Shown here in pieces: positions 1-7,318 of a stretch of DNA of 23,821 nucleotides. The notes under the pieces are model-generated. The model was given only the letters and a program-made list of their open reading frames with translations, searched no databases and had not been told where the DNA came from. Position 1 is the stretch's first letter. Each line of letters begins with the position of its first letter. The position numbers and the translations under genes are program-made. The DNA comes from Christensenella sp. UBA1252 (GTDB taxonomy: Bacteria; Bacillota; Clostridia; Christensenellales; CAG-1252), in contig DBVY01000043.1 of the NCBI GenBank assembly GCA_002308575.1, positions 1,352 through 25,172 of the forward strand. Direction: 5' to 3'.

Positions 1-1
1 G

Positions 2-1099
2 GAACCCATCGCGGAGCCCGTGCCGGAGCCGATCGAAGAGATCGCGCCCGAACCCGCTCCGGAACCCGTGGAAGAGGTTAAGGAAGAACCCGTTGAGGAA
101 ACGTCGGCAGAGGAACCCGCCCCGGAAGAACCTGCGGAAGAACCTGCTGAAGAACCCATAACGGAGGAGCCTGCTCTCGAAGAAGAGCCCGAGCCCGAAG
201 AAGAGATCGAAGAGATCGGCGAATTCGAGCTTTCCGAAGAGGAAGAAGAACCCGCCGAAGCCGTCGAAGAAGAACCCGCCGAGGAAGCTCCCGTCGAAGA
301 GCCCATAGAAGAAGCGGAAGAGGTCGAAGAGGAAAAGGAAGAGCCCGAAGAAGAGGAAGACTTCGAAGACGTTATGTTTGAGCTTGCGGACGGCGAAGAG
401 GATGAAGGCGAAGAAGAGGACGACGTGGAGGACGTTTCTTTCGAGCTTGCGGAAGGCGGCGACGAGGACGAAGACGAGGACGTTACGTTTGAGCTCGTCG
501 AAGAAGAAAAGGAAGAAGATCCTCTCGATAAGCACGGCGAGGCGCTCGATTACGACGCCGTCGATCTTACCGAGCGTTACGTTACGCTGAAAAAGCATAT
601 CCGCGGCTTCGTTGCCAAGATGAAGCAGGGGAATCCCGAACGGAAAGAATACTATTCGGAGATCAAATCCGCGCTCATGGCGCTCGGCGGCGTTAAGACC
701 CGCGACAGTTTCTCGGGCGAAACCTTCTATAAAGGGCGCACGTCGCTTGTCAAATCTCGTATCCGCGGCAAGACGCTTTGCTTGTTCTTCGCGCTGAACG
801 TGGACGACTATAAGCAGACCGTCTATCATCAACAATACAAGGGCGAAACCAAAGCCTACGCCGATACCCCGATGATGATCCGCGTCAGGAGCGAACAAGG
901 CTTGCAGAGAGCGCTTCGCCTGATCGACGAGATCGCGCGCGTGTATTCCCTCAAAACAGGAGAGAAGAAATCTTTCCGCAAGGACTTCAATTTCGAAGAA
1001 ACGGCGGATTTGATCGAGCAGGGCCTCATCAAAACGCGCTTGGTCTCCGTTCCGTATTACGAGGCACAGGAGATCTTGAAAAAACAAAACAAGCAATAA
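2..1099 (+). CDS. Acidic Glu/Pro-rich protein of unknown function (5' end cut by window)
   Basis: The reading frame is open from the first bases of the window, so the true start lies upstream and the protein is N-terminally partial (365 codons visible). The first half (to about position 530) is low complexity, dominated by Glu, Pro and Asp in E-E-P-type repeats, and holds four copies of a short FEL motif (EFEL at 221, DVMFEL at 368, DVSFEL at 431, DVTFEL at 479). From about position 545 to the stop lies an ordinary-looking, Lys/Arg-containing globular domain of about 180 residues, including KSRIRGKTLCLFFALNVDDY and a helical C-terminus ending KKQNKQ. I see no transmembrane segment in the visible part. 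I do not recognise the C-terminal domain. The acidic tail may act as a flexible spacer or binding region; this is inference. A terminator follows directly, so the gene ends its transcription unit. Confidence 0.75.
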   Translation, partial: EPIAEPVPEPIEEIAPEPAPEPVEEVKEEPVEETSAEEPAPEEPAEEPAEEPITEEPALEEEPEPEEEIEEIGEFELSEEEEEPAEAVEEEPAEEAPVEEPIEEAEEVEEEKEEPEEEEDFEDVMFELADGEEDEGEEEDDVEDVSFELAEGGDEDEDEDVTFELVEEEKEEDPLDKHGEALDYDAVDLTERYVTLKKHIRGFVAKMKQGNPERKEYYSEIKSALMALGGVKTRDSFSGETFYKGRTSLVKSRIRGKTLCLFFALNVDDYKQTVYHQQYKGETKAYADTPMMIRVRSEQGLQRALRLIDEIARVYSLKTGEKKSFRKDFNFEETADLIEQGLIKTRLVSVPYYEAQEILKKQNKQ

Positions 1100-1125
1100 G
1101 GACAATACAATCAAGAAAAGAAAAG

Positions 1126-1154
1126 AGCATCGGTCAGTTGATCGGTGCTTTTTT
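1126..1154 (+). terminator. Intrinsic terminator after the acidic protein gene
   Basis: An imperfect stem (AGCATCGGT with ATCGGTGCT, two G-U pairs, six-base loop) is followed by six T residues. It separates the acidic-protein gene from spoIVA. Confidence 0.75.
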
Positions 1155-1184
1155 CGGATCCGAAAAAGGGATTTCGGATTTTTG

Positions 1185-1213
1185 GCATAGATCGAAAGGG
1201 CGCCGCGTATAAA
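1185..1213 (+). promoter_or_regulatory. Possible sigma-E promoter of spoIVA
   Basis: GCATAGA at 1185-1191, a 14-base gap, then CGTATAAA at 1206-1213. Against the Bacillus sigma-E consensus (KMATATT, 14-15 bases, CATACAMT) this matches five of seven and about five of eight positions. Spacing is right and spoIVA is a known sigma-E target in Bacillus. The -10 match is weak, so this is tentative. Confidence 0.35.
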
Positions 1214-1240
1214 TTACAGATAATTCTTTTGGAGGCGTGT

Positions 1241-2719
1241 ATGGACAAATTCGATCTTTATAACGATATCGCAACGAGGACGAACGGCGATATTTATCTC
1301 GGCGTCGTGGGCCCCGTGCGTACGGGCAAATCGACTTTTATCAAACGGTTTATGGAGACGCTCGTGATCCCGAATATCTCCGACCCGAACGAACAAAAGC
1401 GCGCCACGGACGAAATGCCCCAATCGGCAGCCGGAAAGATCGTTATGACGACGCAACCCAAATTCGTTCCCGCGGAAGCCGTCAAACTCGATCTGGACGG
1501 CGGCTTACAGGCGAAGATCCGCTTGGTCGATTGCGTCGGGTTTATGGTAAACGGCGCGGAAGGGGACAAGGACGGAGAAAACCCTCGCATGGTTCGAACG
1601 CCTTGGCAGGAAGAGGAGATCTCCTTTGAAAAAGCCGCGGAGATCGGAACGGAAAAGGTCATTCGGGATCACGCTACGATCGGCGTGTTGATCACGCAGG
1701 ACGGTTCGTTGACGGAGATCCCGCGCGCGTCCTTCGTTGAGCCCGAGGAAAGGGCGGTCAAAGAGATGAAAGCGCTCGGAAAACCCTTCGTTATGATCTT
1801 GAACGCGAAAGACCCCTCTTCGCCGGACGCTTGTAAACTTCGCGACGCCTTATCCGAGCGTTACGGCGTGACCGTCGTTTGCAAAAACGTTTTGAAGATG
1901 ACGGAAGAGGACTTTACCGAGGTCTTGGAGGACGTTCTGTACGAATTCCCCGTCAAAAGCGTGGATTTCGTTCTGCCCGATTGGATCCGTGCGCTCGGTG
2001 AGGACAGCAAGATCGTTCGTCATTTATTCGAAGCGATCGGCGGCGGAATGGACGGGATCCGCGCGATGAAGGACGCGGGTAAACTCGGCTCGATCTTGGA
2101 CGGAAGCGAATACTTTGCGGGGGCGACCGTTCTGACGATCGGAGCGGCGGACGGAAAGATCACGGTGGAGCTATCGCCGCGCGAAGACCTTTTTTACAAA
2201 GTTCTTTCGGAAGAAACGGGCACGGAGATCGACGGGGAGTACGGCATGATGACATACGTTCGCTATCTCTCGAAAGCGGGCGAAGCCTATGAAAAACTCA
2301 AAACCGCTTTGGCGGACGTTGAGGAAAAGGGCTACGGGATCGTTGCGCCCTCGATCGACGATATGGTGCTCGAAGAACCGGAGATCTTTAAGCAGAGCGG
2401 GCGTTGCGGCGTCAGACTCAAGGCTTCCGCGCCGTCCTTGCATATTATGAAGGTGGACGTCAATACCGAGGTCAACCCGATCGTCGGAACGGAACAGCAG
2501 GGCGAAGAGCTCGTCAAATATCTGCTTTCGGAATTCGAAACGAATAAAAAGGGGATTTGGGAAACCAATCTATTCGGAAAGTCGTTGAATATGCTCGTCC
2601 GCGAGGAGATCGCGAGCAAGCTCTCGGGCATTCCCGAGGACGCGCAAAACAAAGTCCGCAGGACGCTCGGCAAGATGGTAAACGAAGGGCGCGGCGGAAT
2701 GATCTGTATCTTATTGTAA
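1241..2719 (+). CDS. spoIVA: Stage IV sporulation protein A (spore coat morphogenetic ATPase)
   Basis: SpoIVA is the ATPase that polymerises on the forespore outer surface and forms the basement layer on which the spore coat is built; it is also needed for cortex formation. The reading frame extends upstream to 1145, but the start at 1241 is chosen because GGAGG sits five bases before it and it gives 492 residues, the length of Bacillus subtilis SpoIVA. The Walker A motif GPVRTGKST spans residues 24-32 with the catalytic Lys at 30, as in B. subtilis. The family segments DCVGF, TIGVLITQDGS and PFVMILNAKDP follow, and the C-terminus ends GRGGMICILL, close to the conserved GGLICIIL-type end needed for membrane anchoring. 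The gene stands alone between two terminators with a possible sigma-E promoter, and is direct evidence that the organism forms endospores. Confidence 0.97.
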   Translation: MDKFDLYNDIATRTNGDIYLGVVGPVRTGKSTFIKRFMETLVIPNISDPNEQKRATDEMPQSAAGKIVMTTQPKFVPAEAVKLDLDGGLQAKIRLVDCVGFMVNGAEGDKDGENPRMVRTPWQEEEISFEKAAEIGTEKVIRDHATIGVLITQDGSLTEIPRASFVEPEERAVKEMKALGKPFVMILNAKDPSSPDACKLRDALSERYGVTVVCKNVLKMTEEDFTEVLEDVLYEFPVKSVDFVLPDWIRALGEDSKIVRHLFEAIGGGMDGIRAMKDAGKLGSILDGSEYFAGATVLTIGAADGKITVELSPREDLFYKVLSEETGTEIDGEYGMMTYVRYLSKAGEAYEKLKTALADVEEKGYGIVAPSIDDMVLEEPEIFKQSGRCGVRLKASAPSLHIMKVDVNTEVNPIVGTEQQGEELVKYLLSEFETNKKGIWETNLFGKSLNMLVREEIASKLSGIPEDAQNKVRRTLGKMVNEGRGGMICILL

Positions 2720-2721
2720 CG

Positions 2722-2763
2722 AAAAAACCTGCCCGAATGAAATGCAGAAAGGGCAGGTTTTTT
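2722..2763. terminator. Bidirectional terminator between convergent spoIVA and glycosyltransferase
   Basis: AAAAAACCTGCCC at 2722-2734 and GGGCAGGTTTTTT at 2751-2763 form a perfect 13-base inverted repeat around a 16-base loop. It has an A tract on one side and a T tract on the other, so it can stop transcription from both strands. Its right arm touches the stop codon of the minus-strand gene. Confidence 0.88.
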
Positions 2764-4621
2764 ATTGGATCCCGAGCCTTGCTTTCCAATGCTCCGAAGA
2801 GATCAAGGCGTCGAAATTTTTGCGATAGGAATTTCTTGCGTGCGGGAATTTGAACAGCATCGAGAAGAAACAGAGGAACAGGCGCCAACCCGTGTGGAGA
2901 ACGCGCCAACGCTTTTGTTTGGTTACGAACGCCATCTTCGTTTCGGGATTGTACTGAACGACGCGATAGGCGCGGAAAAAGCTTTTCGGTTGCGGCTCCA
3001 TCATGTTGATTAGGCGGAAGGTGCGGCGCTCTTTTCTGTTGTACGTCCATTTGGGCAGGAGATAGCCGTTTAAGGTGATGACCTGCTGGAAAATTTTGTT
3101 TTTCGTTTGGTGTTTGGACGGCGTAAACATCTGATGCGTGGAAACGTCGTAGCCCATTTGCACGAGTTCTTCGAGCGTCTTTTGCTTTTGAACGACGGCG
3201 CGGATCTCTCCGTGCAGTTTTTCGGCGTCCAAGGTGTCGAGATAGGAGGCGCCGCGAATGAAGTCCTTATAAGCTTTAAAGATCAGATCGACCGCGAAAT
3301 AGCGCTGATAGACGAGCTGTTTGCCGACGGCGATCACGAGTTTTTTGAAATGGAAGAACCAATTGAGTTCGGGGCGATACAGGCAGTTGATGATCGCTTC
3401 GTTTCTGCGGATGTAGTATTCGAGTTCGCCGCTGTACTTCTTTTCAAATCGTTCGTGCCAAACGCCGATCCCGTTCATCAAAAGGACGTCGTTTCCCGCG
3501 CGAAGACCGTACTCGATATCGTCGCCCTTGATAAAAAGAGGGAGCGGCAATCCTTTTTTCATCGGGAGCGCAAGGGAAAAGCAGTTGAACCACCAAGCCG
3601 TGTAATCGGGAAGCGCGCTTTCCGCATTCAAGATCAAAGAGATCTTTTCGCGAAGATCGAACCCGTTGTTTCGGGATGTCATCGTATAGCCGAGCCAATT
3701 CGCGCCGTATTCGTGTTGATAATAGGTTTGATCGAGGCGGATCATCGAAGCGCCGATCGTCAATGCCTCGGGGTGGAGTGCGTAGCGAAGGATCGCAAGC
3801 GTCCGTAAAAAGACTTCGCTGTGGAAGCGAATATCGTCGTCCGTCAAAAGAACGTGCGTGTATTCGGCGTTGCGCTTTAAGATCTCCATAATGCCGCGCG
3901 TAAAGCCGCCCGATCCGCCGAGGTTTTTATTCGGGAGAAGCGTCGCGCCGCTGACGCCGAGGGAAGAAAGGGTGCAGCCGTTGTCGATCACGAAGATCCC
4001 GAAGTTTTCGGTCGGGAGATCACTGACCAGTTTACGAACGTTCTCTTTTACGAATTCTTCCCGACGGAAGGTCGTTATAACGATCCCGATTTTTACTTTT
4101 TCGCTCAAAGGTTCGTCCGCCGCGTCGATATGTCCGCCGTAATATACGCCGTCCGATTCCGCCGTCAATTCGGCAAAGACGATCCCGCGCCCTTTGAGCG
4201 CGCAGAGGTCGACGGCGATCTGGATCTCTTTTTTTGTTTCGGAAGAAAACGTGCCTTCGTACAACACGCGATTGGAAACGCTTACGGGAACGTCCTCGTT
4301 TCCCCGTTTGCGGAAAAAGATTTCTTCGACTTCAGGAGTTTCTCCTTTTTGGGTGCGAAGCGCCCAAAGAACGCGAACGCGGAAAGATCCTTGAAGGATC
4401 AAACGCATCGTAACGCCGTTTAAGGCGGTAAAACGCTTAAAAGCGTCGTAATCGAAAGAATTGAAATAGGTGTCGAAAGAAACGGTTTCGCCTTTCGGAA
4501 TGTTCAAAACGCCTTCCTCAAAGCGGCAAGAGGACGCTTTATCTCTGAAATAAAGCTCGTTTTCCTCGGATAGCCCTTCTTCGGGAAGAAGGAAGGTCAG
4601 AAGCCGTTCTTTCGGGTTCAT
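2762..4621 (-). CDS. GlfT2-like galactofuranosyltransferase (GT2 family)
   Basis: A 619-residue glycosyltransferase with the architecture of mycobacterial GlfT2 (637 residues): an N-terminal beta-rich domain (about 1-170), a GT-A catalytic domain (about 177-400) and a helical, basic C-terminus. Visible motifs are VITTFRREE (181-189), NLGGSGGFTRG (233-243), the metal-binding DDD at 261-263, TAWWFN (341-346), KGDDIEYGLR (365-374) with probable catalytic Asp 367/368, and VWHERF with His389. These align with GlfT2's DDD, Trp, DD and His residues. GlfT2 adds galactofuranose from UDP-Galf to a lipid-linked galactan at the inner membrane face. The exact sugar here is inferred; no UDP-galactopyranose mutase gene is in the window. 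The ATG shares one base with the galU stop (TAATG) and has only a poor SD, so translation is probably coupled. Last gene of its operon. Confidence 0.87.
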   Translation of the reverse strand: MNPKERLLTFLLPEEGLSEENELYFRDKASSCRFEEGVLNIPKGETVSFDTYFNSFDYDAFKRFTALNGVTMRLILQGSFRVRVLWALRTQKGETPEVEEIFFRKRGNEDVPVSVSNRVLYEGTFSSETKKEIQIAVDLCALKGRGIVFAELTAESDGVYYGGHIDAADEPLSEKVKIGIVITTFRREEFVKENVRKLVSDLPTENFGIFVIDNGCTLSSLGVSGATLLPNKNLGGSGGFTRGIMEILKRNAEYTHVLLTDDDIRFHSEVFLRTLAILRYALHPEALTIGASMIRLDQTYYQHEYGANWLGYTMTSRNNGFDLREKISLILNAESALPDYTAWWFNCFSLALPMKKGLPLPLFIKGDDIEYGLRAGNDVLLMNGIGVWHERFEKKYSGELEYYIRRNEAIINCLYRPELNWFFHFKKLVIAVGKQLVYQRYFAVDLIFKAYKDFIRGASYLDTLDAEKLHGEIRAVVQKQKTLEELVQMGYDVSTHQMFTPSKHQTKNKIFQQVITLNGYLLPKWTYNRKERRTFRLINMMEPQPKSFFRAYRVVQYNPETKMAFVTKQKRWRVLHTGWRLFLCFFSMLFKFPHARNSYRKNFDALISSEHWKARLGIQ

Positions 4622-5475
4622 TATAATTTTTCGGAGAGTTCCTTCAAATAGGATCTGACTTTATCGCCGATCGGGGATCGAAGCGCGTATTCGATGTTCG
4701 CTTGCAAAAACCCGAATTTGTCGCCGATGTCGTAGCGGATCCCTTCGAATTCGTAGGCGTACGCGCCTTCGGTTTTTAAGATCGAACGGATCGCGTTCGC
4801 GAGAATGATCTCGCCGCGGTCAAACGGCGTTACGGCGAGAGTGTCGAACATCGAATAGGGCAGGACGAATCTGCCGAGCGAACACAGGTCGGAGGGGAGT
4901 TCTTCGATCGGGGGTTTTTCCACGATGTCGTCGATCTTCGCGAGCCTGTTTTCGATCGAAGAATAGGAGATCACGCCGTATTTGATCGCTTCGATCGGTT
5001 CGCGCCTTTGACAACCTACGATCGTTTTCCCGCCCGTTTTGATAAAGGCGTCCACGAGTTGCTTGGTCGCGGGATATTCGGGGTTATAGATGATATCGTC
5101 GCCGAAAAGGACGGAGATCGGATCGCCGCTCGCAAATTCTTTGGCGAGCAGGATCGCGCTTCCGTTTCCGTTCAGGACTTTCTGGGTTGCGTAATGGAAT
5201 TTAACGCTCGCGAGGAGATCGTTCAATTCTTCGAGCGCGGGTTTTTTCAAGGCGTCGTAGACTTTGTTCGGCGAAAAATAAGTATTGATACATTCCTTCC
5301 CGTCGTTCACAACGATCAAGATCTCTTTCGCGCCGGATAAAACCGCCTCTTCGACGATATAGTGAAGGGTGGGCTTGTCCACGATGGTCATCATCTCTTT
5401 CGGAACGGCTTTGGTCGAAGGCAGGAACCTCGTTCCGAGCCCCGCCGCGGGGATAACGGCTTTCGTAACTTTCAT
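4621..5475 (-). CDS. galU: UTP-glucose-1-phosphate uridylyltransferase
   Basis: Makes UDP-glucose from UTP and glucose-1-phosphate, a precursor for envelope glycans and, through epimerases, for UDP-galactose. The start at 5475 is preferred over an upstream in-frame ATG at 5538 because AGGAGA sits seven bases before it and the protein then begins MKVTKAVIPAAGLGTRFLPS, the normal GalU N-terminus; this gives 284 residues, near the usual 290. Other family motifs are KAVPKEM, FGDDII (metal-binding Asp), VEKPP, GRFVLP and RYDIGDKFGFLQANIEYAL. One unusual point is NGNGSAILLA where many GalU proteins have a GLGHAV-type segment. The gene starts 10 bases after the ATPase stop and overlaps the downstream glycosyltransferase by one base, so it is part of the export operon. 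Confidence 0.93.
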   Translation of the reverse strand: MKVTKAVIPAAGLGTRFLPSTKAVPKEMMTIVDKPTLHYIVEEAVLSGAKEILIVVNDGKECINTYFSPNKVYDALKKPALEELNDLLASVKFHYATQKVLNGNGSAILLAKEFASGDPISVLFGDDIIYNPEYPATKQLVDAFIKTGGKTIVGCQRREPIEAIKYGVISYSSIENRLAKIDDIVEKPPIEELPSDLCSLGRFVLPYSMFDTLAVTPFDRGEIILANAIRSILKTEGAYAYEFEGIRYDIGDKFGFLQANIEYALRSPIGDKVRSYLKELSEKL

Positions 5476-5485
5476 AAAATCTCCT

Positions 5486-6274
5486 TTATTGTTTGTTGCA
5501 GTCGGCGGCGTAAGCGTCGCTGACCTTTTCCGCGTCATCGTACATAACGATTTCGCCGTTCTTGATCCAAAGGGCGGATTTGCAGAGTTTTTTTACTTGG
5601 GCGGCGTTGTGGGAAACGAGCAGGAAAGTTGTTCCGCCTTTTTGCAATTCTTCGATTTTTGCGGCGCATTTTTTCTGGAAAGGCGCGTCGCCGACCGCGA
5701 GGATCTCGTCTATGATCAAAAGATCGGGCTTTACGTCCACCGCGATCGCGAAACCGAGGCGGGTCAGCATGCCCGAAGAATAGTTTTTCAAAGGCACGTT
5801 CATAAAGCGCCCGAGTTCGGCGAATTCAACGATGCTGTCGTAGCGCGCTTGCATTTCCTTTTTCGAGAAGCCGAGCATCGCGCCGTTCAAAAAGACGTTT
5901 TCTTTTCCGGTCGCGTTCATATCGAATCCCGCGCCGAGTTTCAGAAGGGGAACGATATTGCCGCGTACGCGGATACTGCCGTTCGTCGGCTCCACGATGC
6001 CGGAGATCAATTTCAAGAGAGTGCTCTTGCCCGCGCCGTTGCGCCCGAGAATGCCGACGCTTTCGCCGCGATGGATCTCGAAAGAAATGTTTTTCAAAAC
6101 CCAAAAATCCTCGTATTTGAGCTTGCGTTGCACGAGTTTGATAAAGAATTCTTTAACGTTATCGATCTTTTCGGTCGGCAGACGGAAACGCATCGAAACG
6201 TCCTTTACTTCAACGAGAGGAAGGACGCCGGCGTTTGTTTGTTCGATTTCGGGAGTCAGAATTTCGTTTTCCAT
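5486..6274 (-). CDS. ABC transporter ATP-binding protein for polysaccharide/teichoic acid export (TagH/Wzt-like)
   Basis: Energises export of a lipid-linked glycan across the membrane together with the upstream permease. The frame opens further upstream (6358), but 6274 is chosen because a GAGG ribosome site lies six bases before it and this avoids a deep overlap with the permease gene. The protein is 262 residues with Walker A GRNGAGKST, signature YSSGM followed by RLGFA, Walker B LLIIDEILAVGD and the H-loop VSHN. The spaced FFIKLVQRKLKYEDFWVLKN stretch before Walker A is typical of TagH/Wzt/RfbE proteins. It lacks the C-terminal carbohydrate-binding extension of many Wzt proteins and the extracytoplasmic extension of Bacillus TagH, which suggests recognition of a simple carrier-linked end rather than a terminal modification. 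Confidence 0.93.
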   Translation of the reverse strand: MENEILTPEIEQTNAGVLPLVEVKDVSMRFRLPTEKIDNVKEFFIKLVQRKLKYEDFWVLKNISFEIHRGESVGILGRNGAGKSTLLKLISGIVEPTNGSIRVRGNIVPLLKLGAGFDMNATGKENVFLNGAMLGFSKKEMQARYDSIVEFAELGRFMNVPLKNYSSGMLTRLGFAIAVDVKPDLLIIDEILAVGDAPFQKKCAAKIEELQKGGTTFLLVSHNAAQVKKLCKSALWIKNGEIVMYDDAEKVSDAYAADCNKQ

Positions 6275-6282
6275 AGCGTTCC

Positions 6283-7107
6283 TCAAATGTAGAGCAGGAA
6301 TTTCTTCTTGGAGAAGTGGAAAATCAGGAAGCCGACCGCAAACATTCCGAAGCCCCAAGCGAAGATCATGCCGTGCGCGAAAAGGGAGGGAACGGAGCCG
6401 GTCAGGAGCGTCCTGAAATAGGTTACGTAATGAAACATCGGATTGAGTTTTAAGATCGCGGTCGCGGTCTTATGCCCTTCGACCAATTCGAGCGAATAGA
6501 AGATCGGGGTCAAATACATCCAAAGGGTCAAAACGATGTCGTAAATATGCTTGATGTCGCGGAAGCGAATGTAGATCGTCGAAAGGACGAACGAAACGCC
6601 GAGGCAAAACAGGATAAACGCAGGCAAAAAGGGCACGAACGTCATCAGCATCGAGTAATGAAAGCCGACGCCGGGCTTTGCGATGAAAATAACCATAACG
6701 AGGCACAGCGCAATCATCGAGAAAAAGAAATTCACGGTTGCGGAAAAGACGTTCGAAAGGGGAAAAATCTCGTGCACGATGCGAGTTTTGGACAAAAGAT
6801 CGTAATTATTGACAATGCAGGGCAGAGAGTTTACGGTCGAGTTTCGAAGGAGCCCGAACACGATATTTCCTGACAAGACGTAAACGGGGAAATAGATGCC
6901 TTCCAGTTCGTTGCGACCGAGGATTAGCGAAAAGACGCAGGAAATCACGATCATATTCAAGAGAGGATTCAAAACCGTCCACAAAATGCCGAGCACCGAA
7001 TTGCGATATTGGTTTCGGACGTTACGGTTTACCATCGACAGCAAGGTGTTCCAAGAGCGCTGAAACTTTTTCTTGTTGTCGACGACCTCCACGTATTTTT
7101 TTTGCAT
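6283..7107 (-). CDS. ABC-2 type permease for polysaccharide/teichoic acid export (TagG/Wzm-like)
   Basis: A 274-residue membrane protein with about six hydrophobic segments. The N-terminal cytoplasmic piece contains RNVRNQYRNSVLGILWTVLN, the hallmark of the ABC-2 polysaccharide exporter family (Wzm, TagG, RfbA). The segment FRDIKHIYDIVLTLWMYLTPIFY is the other conserved block. It forms the membrane channel for the ATPase encoded 8 bases downstream. GAGG five bases before the ATG is the ribosome site. This is the first gene of a four-gene operon (permease, ATPase, galU, galactofuranosyltransferase-like) and has a strong promoter about 60 bases upstream. Confidence 0.93.
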   Translation of the reverse strand: MQKKYVEVVDNKKKFQRSWNTLLSMVNRNVRNQYRNSVLGILWTVLNPLLNMIVISCVFSLILGRNELEGIYFPVYVLSGNIVFGLLRNSTVNSLPCIVNNYDLLSKTRIVHEIFPLSNVFSATVNFFFSMIALCLVMVIFIAKPGVGFHYSMLMTFVPFLPAFILFCLGVSFVLSTIYIRFRDIKHIYDIVLTLWMYLTPIFYSLELVEGHKTATAILKLNPMFHYVTYFRTLLTGSVPSLFAHGMIFAWGFGMFAVGFLIFHFSKKKFLLYI

Positions 7108-7166
7108 ATATACCTCATAACGAAACGCGGCGAGCGCGGTTCGTTCTTATCGTTTCGATTTATGTA

Positions 7167-7196
7167 AATATAACATATTTATCAGTATTATGTCAA
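7167..7196 (-). promoter_or_regulatory. Sigma-A-type promoter of the glycan export operon
   Basis: Read on the - strand: TTGACA (7191-7196), an 18-base spacer, then TATATT (7167-7172). The -35 is a perfect consensus and the -10 matches five of six. It lies about 60 bases upstream of the permease start with no other gene between. Confidence 0.75.
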
Positions 7197-7277
7197 GATT
7201 TGCCGCTAATATTCGGGCGTGGGGGCGCTTCGCGCGCGAGTTTAGCGCGCCGAAACGAGAAAAAGGAAAGAACGGGG

Positions 7278-7304
7278 AAAAAATAAAAACGCGCGAATGC
7301 GCGC
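7278..7304 (-). terminator. Probable terminator after the lipid kinase gene
   Basis: On the - strand a short GC-only hairpin (GCGCG, four-base loop, CGCGC) is followed by GTTTTTATTTTTT. It sits 15 bases past the stop codon of the lipid-kinase gene. The stem is only five base pairs, so efficiency is uncertain. Confidence 0.6.
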
Positions 7305-7318
7305 ATAAATCGGGAGAT

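Noticed and set aside
2557..2853. Small + strand frame across the spoIVA end and terminator
   Set aside because: It overlaps spoIVA in another frame and reads through the bidirectional terminator; composition is Arg-rich shadow.
5369..6292. 307-codon + strand frame opposite the ABC ATPase
   Set aside because: Antisense to an ATPase with all its motifs; it has no start signals of its own.
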